A DNA stretch of 33,059 nt from Microseira wollei NIES-4236 (lineage in GTDB: Bacteria > Cyanobacteriota > Cyanobacteriia > Cyanobacteriales > Aerosakkonemataceae). The DNA lies in contig NZ_BLAY01000117.1 in the NCBI RefSeq assembly GCF_020521235.1, positions 1-33,059 on the forward strand, given 5' to 3'. Position numbers and translations under genes: made by a program. The notes beneath the pieces were generated by a model that saw nothing but the letters and a program-made list of their open reading frames with translations, made no database searches and was not told the DNA's origin. Shown piece after piece: positions 32,925 to 33,059 of this stretch; positions within the stretch are counted from its first letter, which is position 1, and the number at the start of each line of letters is the position of its first letter.

Positions 32925-33059
32925 TAGGGACACGGCAGCCAAAATCTTCTGTACAAATGAACATTTTATGATTGCCGTGTCCCTGCGACATTGCCTCAAA
33001 CGGGTTTGCTGCCTAGGGACACGGCAGCCAAAATCTTCTGTACAAATGAACATTTTATG
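32925..33059. repeat. Two copies of a TAGGGACACGGCA palindromic element, second cut by the window end
   Basis: Copy one (32925-32985) has arms TAGGGACACGGCA and TGCCGTGTCCCTG around a core containing CTTCTGTACAAATGAAC. An identical left part begins again at 33014 and runs off the window. The spacing is 89 bases. It is related by its arms to the 66-bp array at 16535. Confidence 0.9.

Overview
The window is chromosome-like DNA from a cyanobacterium, most likely a filamentous one (Oscillatoriales-like). The grounds are the many HIP1 octamers (GCGATCGC), heptanucleotide tandem repeats (STRRs) at gene ends, many small palindromic dispersed repeats, and cyanobacterial gene families: a TPS-type hemagglutinin, a CHAT protein, DUF928, a CHASE2 kinase, NB-ARC STAND proteins and DUF29. 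I saw no rRNA, tRNA, CRISPR array or complete insertion sequence.

Left part (1-10.9 kb): a surface and signalling locus. A filamentous-hemagglutinin-like secreted beta-helix protein is followed with a slight overlap by an exported TPR-CHAT protease-like protein on the + strand. Converging on them from the - strand are an NB-ARC STAND ATPase, a membrane Ser/Thr kinase with a periplasmic CHASE2 sensor, and an exported DUF928 protein. The strands meet at a double hairpin (6222-6293). Both + strand genes carry dispersed palindromic repeats read in frame within or next to their signal peptides.

Middle-left (11-19.5 kb): metabolic and envelope genes. A TRAP transporter has its binding protein (+) convergent with its two membrane subunits (-). 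Next come a possible 54-residue protein, a SelD-type FAD oxidoreductase without the SelD half, a DUF218/YdcF membrane protein and a large lipoprotein. Noncoding gaps hold repeat elements.

Middle (19.7-22.6 kb): an accessory island of a DUF29 protein, a PIN toxin with a small partner, a retropepsin-like aspartic protease with a small partner, and a BrnT/BrnA pair with a 20-bp palindromic operator one base before the brnT start codon.

23.0-26.9 kb: three - strand genes look like a small biosynthetic or modification cassette: a TIGR03067-like small protein with a C-terminal tail, a B12-binding radical SAM enzyme and a HemN-like radical SAM enzyme. An attC-like hairpin lies just beyond its 3' end. 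This is the best candidate here for an undescribed system.

Right part (27.2-33.06 kb): a second short STAND ATPase, a YfcG-like glutathione transferase, and a large von Willebrand A protein divergent from a Gp157-like coiled-coil protein. The window ends in copies of a dispersed palindrome related to the 66-bp array at 16.5 kb.
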